From: Desulfobacterium sp.
GTDB lineage: Bacteria; Desulfobacterota; Desulfobacteria; Desulfobacterales; Desulfobacteraceae
Length of the DNA stretch: 64,000 bases
Direction of reading: 5' to 3'
Assembly (NCBI GenBank): GCA_030145245.1
Contig: JAQYWC010000048.1
Coordinates: 1 to 64,000 of the forward strand
The notes beneath the pieces were generated by a model. It saw only the letters and a program-made list of their open reading frames with translations. It did not search any database and had not been told where the DNA came from. How positions within the stretch are numbered: the stretch's first letter is position 1; each line of letters opens with the position of its first letter. Made by a program: the position numbers and the translations under genes. Below are positions 59,731-64,000 of this stretch, in pieces.

Positions 59731-60123
59731 ACTCCCCTCCATTAGGTTGCGTGCACAAAAAAATGTTCAGCTTCTCTCACCGGGTTGCTCCTGTCTGCCG
59801 GGTCCATGAAATTTAAGGAACGCGTTTCAACGGACCTGCAGGTAGACCATATTTGCTACGTCAGGGAATTATTGTCAACCGTTATTGGCGAGCGTCAGGG
59901 GGGCTGTTTTGTGCGGCATGCATCTTGCTCTATGATTAAGGCAGATTCGGGGACGGTTTCACCCAACCAAGCCCTGAACCATGAATACCTCACTTGATGA
60001 TGGGATGGCTCTGCAGTGCAGACCTGCAGAGCCGTCCACCCATGTTGACAGGTGTAAATGAAAATTTACAGAATCGTTTACAGTTGTCACCCACCGCATT
60101 GTTTCATGATCCTCTTTTGTTTT
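59731..60123. other. Spacer between crotonase and hybrid kinase genes, with a strong hairpin
   Basis: About 390 bases without a convincing gene. A frame of 70 codons on the plus strand (59785-59997) has no ribosome site or family resemblance. A perfect 10-bp stem (60007-60016 with 60024-60033), extended by four pairs, covers 60003-60037, and small inverted repeats (GTAAAT/ATTTAC) follow to 60080. The promoter of the crotonase gene must lie here. Confidence 0.5.
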
Positions 60124-61920
60124 TTATTTGCCGTCAAGGACTTTTCTCACGGTTAATGCCAGTTCTTTTTTAGAAAACGGCTTCATGATGAGTTCCCGGA
60201 ACCCGTGCTCTTTGAAGGTCTCCCCCGAGATCATGGAGCTGTGGCCCGTGGAGAGGATCACCGGGATGTCGGAACGGTTGGCCAGTACCTTTTGGGTCCA
60301 TTCGATTCCCGACATGTGGGGCATGGTCTGATCCGTGATGATCAGGTCGAAATCCTGGGGGCTTGCTTGAAAGGTTTCAAGGGCCTTGCGGCTGTCCGTG
60401 GATGTGGTGATCCGATACCCCTGGCGTTCGAGCATCTGGCGGCCGAGGAGGACGATTGCCTGCTCGTCGTCCACCAGCATGATGTGTTCGTTGCCCGTGG
60501 GCAGGGGGGAGGCAGTTGGCGTGATGATGGATTCGGCAGGATGGTCTGATACCGGGAAATAGGCATCAAAGGTGGTTCCCTTTCCAGGGGCGCTCCTGAC
60601 GGTTACCATGCCGTGGCCGGCCATGACGATGCCATGGACCATGGAAAGTCCCATGCCGGTGCCCTTGCCGATCTCCTTGGTGGTGAAAAAAGGCTCAAAG
60701 ATGCGGTCAATGGTGTCTGGGGAGATCCCCGGGCCGGTATCGCTCACCGTGAGACGGACATAGTCCCCCGGATCCATGTCCGGTCTGTGGGACAGATCGC
60801 TTTTGGTGAGATGGATCTGGTTGAGGGTGATGGTCAGTTGCCCCTTCTCCTCCATGGCGTGGACGGCGTTGGTGGCAAGGTTTGTCACCACCTGGTGGAT
60901 CTGGGTGGGGTCGGCATGGATGCTGCCGCATTCGGGAGCGATCTGTGTAACGATATTAACAGTGGTCGGGATGGTTACCCTGAGAAGCCTCAAGGTCTCC
61001 TTGACAATGGTCTGGGGGGCGATGTGCGTAGGCTGGTGATCGTGTTTCCGGCTGAAGTATAGTATCTGCTTGACAAGTTCCCTGGCACGGTTGGACGCCT
61101 TTAGAATTTCCACAAGGTTGGTGTGTGTTTTTTTTTCGTCTGAGAGGGGGGCTATGGCCATTTCGGTGTAGCCGATGATGATGGAGAGGATGTTGTTGAA
61201 GTCATGGGCAATTCCGCCTGCCAGGGTGCCGATGGCCTCCATCTTGTATGCCTGGTTTAATTTTTCCTTTAGCTCCTCCTTTTCCTTTGCTGCCTTTTTC
61301 CGGTCACCGATATCCCGGACAATGGCCAGGGATGAGAGTTTGCCCTGGTAGATGATGCGTTTGGCCGACAGTTCCACCGGTATCCGGGTGCCATCCTTGC
61401 ACAGGACAACCACCTCGTAAATTGAAGAGACCCTTTCCCCGTTGATCCGTTTTGTATAGTGTTCAACCACTGTTTCCCGAAATTCAGGGGCGATAAGATC
61501 GAGAAGGGGCATGGTCATCGCCTCCTGGATTGTGTACCCTGTGATTTCGCACAAGGTGGCGTTGGCAAATTTAATGGTCCCGTCCCGGACCACCAGTACG
61601 CCGTCCCTGGCCTGCTCTACAAGGGTGGCATATTTTTCCTCGGAAAAGCGCAGGGCTGTTTCAACCGTTTTTCGTTCTTTTATTGACTGTTGCAGACGCT
61701 GGTTCATGGCGATCACCGTCATGTGTCGCCACAGGAACAGCAAAAGAATGCAGAGGGTCATCAGGGCAAGTACGGTCTTTCCATCCCAGAAGGGCGGGGC
61801 AGGGGGGATCAGGAGGTTGCCCTGGGCGTAACCGTTTGGTGCAAAGCACGGAACCAGGCTAACGAAGAGGAGAACGAAAATAACACAGGCCCGGATAGCC
61901 CATTTGCTGTTTATTTTCAT
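60124..61920 (-). CDS. Hybrid sensor histidine kinase with PAS and C-terminal receiver
   Basis: 598 residues. N-terminal signal-anchor and second helix (about 10-30 and 45-70), a PAS domain (about 90-215, EEKYATLVEQARDGVLVV), phosphoacceptor GGIAHDFNNILSIIIGY near residue 235, HATPase with NLATNAVHAMEEKGQ, SDTGPGISPDT and GTGMGLSMVHGIV, and a receiver domain (about 470-595) with the Asp in LIITDQTMPHMSG. No separate sensor domain outside the membrane, so the signal is probably internal, through PAS. Orphan: no response regulator next to it. Confidence 0.9.
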   Translation of the reverse strand: MKINSKWAIRACVIFVLLFVSLVPCFAPNGYAQGNLLIPPAPPFWDGKTVLALMTLCILLLFLWRHMTVIAMNQRLQQSIKERKTVETALRFSEEKYATLVEQARDGVLVVRDGTIKFANATLCEITGYTIQEAMTMPLLDLIAPEFRETVVEHYTKRINGERVSSIYEVVVLCKDGTRIPVELSAKRIIYQGKLSSLAIVRDIGDRKKAAKEKEELKEKLNQAYKMEAIGTLAGGIAHDFNNILSIIIGYTEMAIAPLSDEKKTHTNLVEILKASNRARELVKQILYFSRKHDHQPTHIAPQTIVKETLRLLRVTIPTTVNIVTQIAPECGSIHADPTQIHQVVTNLATNAVHAMEEKGQLTITLNQIHLTKSDLSHRPDMDPGDYVRLTVSDTGPGISPDTIDRIFEPFFTTKEIGKGTGMGLSMVHGIVMAGHGMVTVRSAPGKGTTFDAYFPVSDHPAESIITPTASPLPTGNEHIMLVDDEQAIVLLGRQMLERQGYRITTSTDSRKALETFQASPQDFDLIITDQTMPHMSGIEWTQKVLANRSDIPVILSTGHSSMISGETFKEHGFRELIMKPFSKKELALTVRKVLDGK

Positions 61921-62208
61921 GGTGGACGGCTCGTCTTGTTAATATGTGCAGTGCCTGGATCTGTTTGGTGATGATCTCTCCATGAAGTCTACAACAGACC
62001 TTTTGGAGAGACAAGGGGAAAATGGTTTTTGAATAGGATGACAGCTCTCCTCTCCTTTGTTGAAGAAACAAGGGCTCCTGTGATAGGGTCGAACAGGCAT
62101 CGGGCATCACATCCACCCGGCTTTCGGCCTTCAGCCCGGATGGAAGCCATGGGGAAACAGTTCACTTTGAAAGTTGAGACATTAACCGTTCAGGCACAGG
62201 GGGAGGAG

Positions 62209-62826
62209 ATGACAACAGGAAAAGCAGGGGTATTCAAAGAGACCTATGAAAACTATCTTCAGGAGATTTCAGGCCTGGATCTCGGAAACATTGCCGTGAT
62301 CCTTGGCGGGGAAATCCGGGACACCGGGCTTTTGATTCCCTATTTCAACCGGGAGTACACGGTCTCTTCAACCGGGGTGACGAATTCCCTGGGGGCAACC
62401 CCGGATTTCGCAATCAGCGTTGTTCTTTTGAAGTATGTTCTCATGGCGCCTTTGGTGCGGCCCATTCCCAGGGGGGAGTGGCGGAGCTTCAGGGATTTTG
62501 CCGATGCAGGACCCCTTGTTACCTATTTTAGTTCAAATGCCATCAAGGCCCTGGAACGGGCCTTTGCAGGGAGGGTTGATCTGCTGGAAGAACGATGCCG
62601 GGCACTTGGGGCAACAGCATCACTCTTCACTTCATCCTACGATCTTTCCATGGAGATCCGGGTGCTGCCCAACATTCCCTTGGTCATCAACTTTAACGAC
62701 AGGGATGAGGAGTTTCCTCCCGGCTGTACCATCCTGTACGACCATACGGTCGAGTCCTGCCTGGACATGGAGTGTGTGGCCATCACCGGGGCTACCCTTG
62801 CAGGAATTTTGTTGAAATCAGTTTGA
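62209..62826 (+). CDS. DUF3786 domain-containing protein
   Basis: 205 residues from the ATG at 62209 (GGGAGGAG upstream). DUF3786 features: VFKETYENYLQEISGLDL, GATPDFAISVVLLKYVL, PRGEWRSFRDFADAGPLV, YDLSMEIRVLPNIPLVINF, and DRDEEFPPGCTILYDHTVE. The family is common in anaerobic Desulfobacterota and acetogens and has no assigned function; some members carry corrinoid- or Fe-S-linked domains, not seen here. An upstream in-frame extension to 62029 is not supported by a ribosome site. Confidence 0.85.
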   Translation: MTTGKAGVFKETYENYLQEISGLDLGNIAVILGGEIRDTGLLIPYFNREYTVSSTGVTNSLGATPDFAISVVLLKYVLMAPLVRPIPRGEWRSFRDFADAGPLVTYFSSNAIKALERAFAGRVDLLEERCRALGATASLFTSSYDLSMEIRVLPNIPLVINFNDRDEEFPPGCTILYDHTVESCLDMECVAITGATLAGILLKSV

Positions 62827-62854
62827 GCCGGTCGCCCCGTTCTGCCGTTGGTTG

Positions 62855-63289
62855 TCACTCCTGGATGGCGGGGCAACCCTGTTGATACTCTTTGTTGTTG
62901 ACTTTTGGGTTTGATTTGAACAGCTTGGCGAAAACAGGGCAGGACCGACACTCCTCGATCTTGTCCTGCCAGGTCTTATGGGCCTTTCCGCTGCAGATTG
63001 TTCCGTTGATGAACCAGCACAGATCCCCGGAATGAAACTCCCAGGCAGGGCATTCTTTCCGGAGCTCTTCGGGACAGTCAAGGATCTCCCAGCATTTTTC
63101 CGTATCCCTGTTGGTTTCGTTTCGCCTGAAGAGCAGGAACAGCAACTGCCGTTCCACATGGTGGGGGACCCGTCTCCACCCCTGTTCGTAGCTGTGTACC
63201 GCCTTGATCGATGTCCCGATGAGCTGCGCCATCTCCTTCTGGGTCTTGCCGAGCCTCGCTCTGATCTCCTTGAACTGCTGTTTCTCCAT
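62855..63289 (-). CDS. XRE-type DNA-binding protein with a two-CW (Cys-rich) domain
   Basis: 144 residues. Residues about 1-55 form a Cro/XRE helix-turn-helix (IRARLGKTQKEMAQLIGTSI, VHSYEQGWRRVP). Residues 65-125 carry a Cys-rich module: CWEILDCPEELRKECPAW, GDLCWFINGTICSG and CRSCPVF, the two-CW pattern probably binding a metal or Fe-S centre. It therefore looks like a metal or redox-responsive regulator. It is convergent to the DUF3786 gene and has an apparent operator in its own promoter. Confidence 0.88.
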   Translation of the reverse strand: MEKQQFKEIRARLGKTQKEMAQLIGTSIKAVHSYEQGWRRVPHHVERQLLFLLFRRNETNRDTEKCWEILDCPEELRKECPAWEFHSGDLCWFINGTICSGKAHKTWQDKIEECRSCPVFAKLFKSNPKVNNKEYQQGCPAIQE

Positions 63290-63341
63290 AATCGCTCTTC
63301 TCTTAAGGGTTCGCTGTGTGAAAATCGAATTATGGAAAAAG

Positions 63342-63368
63342 GTTATACCACAATGTGGAGATTGTCAA
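63342..63368 (-). promoter_or_regulatory. Promoter of the XRE/two-CW gene with a palindromic operator in the spacer
   Basis: On the minus strand TTGACA (63368-63363) and TATAAC (63347-63342) are 15 bases apart, slightly short. The palindrome CCACAATGTGG (63348-63358) lies inside the spacer, an ideal site for repression by the product itself. Confidence 0.5.
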
Positions 63369-63407
63369 CGGATAGCTGTTCCCGTCCTGGCTTTGGGAGA
63401 TCCCGTA

Positions 63408-63830
63408 CTATTTCTTTCTGGGTGGACTGACCACGGCCGTGCCGTCCAAAACCAGTTTCTTTTCCTGGTTGAAGCAGCGGGTGGCAAGGGTGAGTATTTT
63501 TCTTTCCGGATCGATCTCAAGCACCTCCACGCTTGCGCTGATGGTGTCCCCGATGTAGACCGGTGCGAGGAACTTGAGATTCTGTTCCCTGTAGATGGTG
63601 CCGGGGCCCGGAAGCTTCGTACCGATGACGGTGGAGATGAATCCGGCCGATAGCATGCCATGGGCGATCCTGGCCTTGAAAAAGGTGTTTGAAGCGTATT
63701 CGTGGTCGATGTGGGCCGGGTTGAGATCTCCGGTAACCCCTGCATAGAGGTAGATGTCAGACTCGGATACGGTCTTTGTGAACCGGGCTGAATCCCCGGG
63801 ATTCAGCTCTTCAATGGTTTTTCCTGTCAC
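63408..63830 (-). CDS. MaoC-like (R)-specific enoyl-CoA hydratase
   Basis: 140 residues, GTG start with AAAGGAA six bases upstream. Hot-dog fold with the hydratase-2 motif: YAGVTGDLNPAHIDHEYAS near residue 30 containing the Asp and His catalytic pair, and ARIAHGMLSAGFISTVIGTKL following. Such enzymes hydrate trans-2-enoyl-CoA to the R-3-hydroxyacyl-CoA and often serve PHA or fatty-acid metabolism. It starts 26 bases after the stop of the GAF-domain gene, so both are probably in one transcript. Confidence 0.92.
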   Translation of the reverse strand: MTGKTIEELNPGDSARFTKTVSESDIYLYAGVTGDLNPAHIDHEYASNTFFKARIAHGMLSAGFISTVIGTKLPGPGTIYREQNLKFLAPVYIGDTISASVEVLEIDPERKILTLATRCFNQEKKLVLDGTAVVSPPRKK

Positions 63831-63855
63831 AGCGATTCCTTTGGTTGCGGGTTGG

Positions 63856-64000
63856 TCAGAACCAGGAGCGGTGGCTCCAGATCTCTTTTTCCAGGTTCTC
63901 CTTGTCCTGCTGGAGCTGGAGGTACATGGAGGCGTTCATGATGGCAAGTCCCCCAAGGCGTGCAAGGGAACTCAACAGGGTCAGGGCGTCCTCGGAAAAG
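63856..64000 (-). CDS. GAF-domain protein, C-terminal part only (runs off window edge)
   Basis: The last 48 codons of a gene that begins beyond the right edge. Read on the minus strand the end is FSEDALTLLSSLARLGGLAI, MNASMYLQLQQDKENLEKEI, then WSHRSWF and a TGA at 63858-63856. The SLARLGGLAIMNASMY stretch is the typical last helix of a GAF domain, where small ligands such as nucleotides or haem bind. It lies directly upstream of the MaoC gene. The rest of the architecture cannot be seen. Confidence 0.75.
   Translation of the reverse strand, partial: FSEDALTLLSSLARLGGLAIMNASMYLQLQQDKENLEKEIWSHRSWF

Noticed and set aside
59785-59997. 70-codon plus-strand frame in the crotonase-kinase spacer
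   Set aside because: No ribosome site, no family resemblance and odd composition. Kept as spacer.
59938-60100. GGGGACGGTTTCACCC near 59950 as another copy of the GGGGACAGATTT repeat
   Set aside because: Only the first six bases agree and there is no inverted partner.
1-64000. CRISPR arrays, tRNA or rRNA genes, prophage or complete IS elements
   Set aside because: No regularly spaced direct repeats, cloverleaf-like sequences, rRNA signatures or transposase genes were seen in either strand.

Overview
The window comes from a sulfate-reducing bacterium of the Desulfobacterota, most likely order Desulfobacterales. The diagnostic locus is dsrA-dsrB-dsrD-cbiA (dsrN type) at 27975-32316, followed by a small tetraheme class III cytochrome c. 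Orange-protein-like NifX/MinD-ferredoxin genes, many MinD-type ATPases with inserted ferredoxin domains, two-CW and DUF3786 proteins and sigma-54 promoters fit the same group. I cannot fix the genus from sequence alone. No rRNA, tRNA, CRISPR array, complete insertion sequence or prophage is visible.

Layout. 1-6578 (minus strand): an AsmA-family fragment, a DUF4197 protein, a UPF0173-type metallo-hydrolase, then a tight operon of cytidylate-kinase-like protein, small unknown, glutamate-type dehydrogenase and a PEP/pyruvate-binding-domain protein. 6797-7680: a fluoride riboswitch with attenuator, fluC/crcB and a DUF190 gene. 7654-9623 (minus): a cupin coupled to a possible HIT/GalT-like protein. 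9856-10326: a small soluble HAD phosphatase. 10315-14302 (minus): a translationally coupled trio of periplasmic binding protein, membrane histidine kinase and thioredoxin-HEAT fusion. 14473-19488: an EndoQ-UvrD fusion nuclease/helicase, an unknown protein, a CAAX-type protease and a lytic transglycosylase. 19548-23577 (minus): galU, a CGGC protein and a four-gene ORP-like Fe-S/ATPase set, interrupted by palindromic dispersed repeats. 23729-25668: a YkgJ-type Cys-cluster protein and a DapA-family aldolase, separated by a terminator.

25869-32316 is the sulfite reduction block: a promoter, a TPR protein and an unknown 391-residue protein, a terminator, then dsrAB, a strong hairpin, dsrD and the siroheme-amidase-like gene. 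32498-35903 (minus): cytochrome c, tatC, tatA/B and an RhlE-type helicase. 36211-41856: glpB and glpA (no glpC), a beta-CASP metallo-hydrolase with a sigma-54 promoter, and a GlpR-like DeoR regulator. 41917-46519: class III aminotransferase, purine nucleoside phosphorylase, PilZ protein, SerB and a small unknown. 46627-50540: potassium channel, a decayed gene fragment, an MscS channel and a collapsed pqiAB-like remnant. 50825-55824: chemoreceptor, cyclophilin, FmdB zinc ribbon, thioredoxin-like protein, CcdA and PspF. 55938-57405: sigma-54-driven pspABC. 57507-64000: CoA-disulfide-reductase-like flavoprotein, crotonase, hybrid histidine kinase, DUF3786 protein, XRE/two-CW regulator, MaoC hydratase and a GAF-domain fragment.

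The most interesting items are the EndoQ-UvrD fusion, the binding-protein/kinase/thioredoxin-HEAT operon, a pair of about 80-bp MITE-like elements with matching inverted ends, the ORP-like cluster, and the two unknown genes sitting just ahead of dsrAB. Most start sites were adjusted to the codon that follows a visible Shine-Dalgarno sequence, so several genes are shorter than the maximal reading frame.
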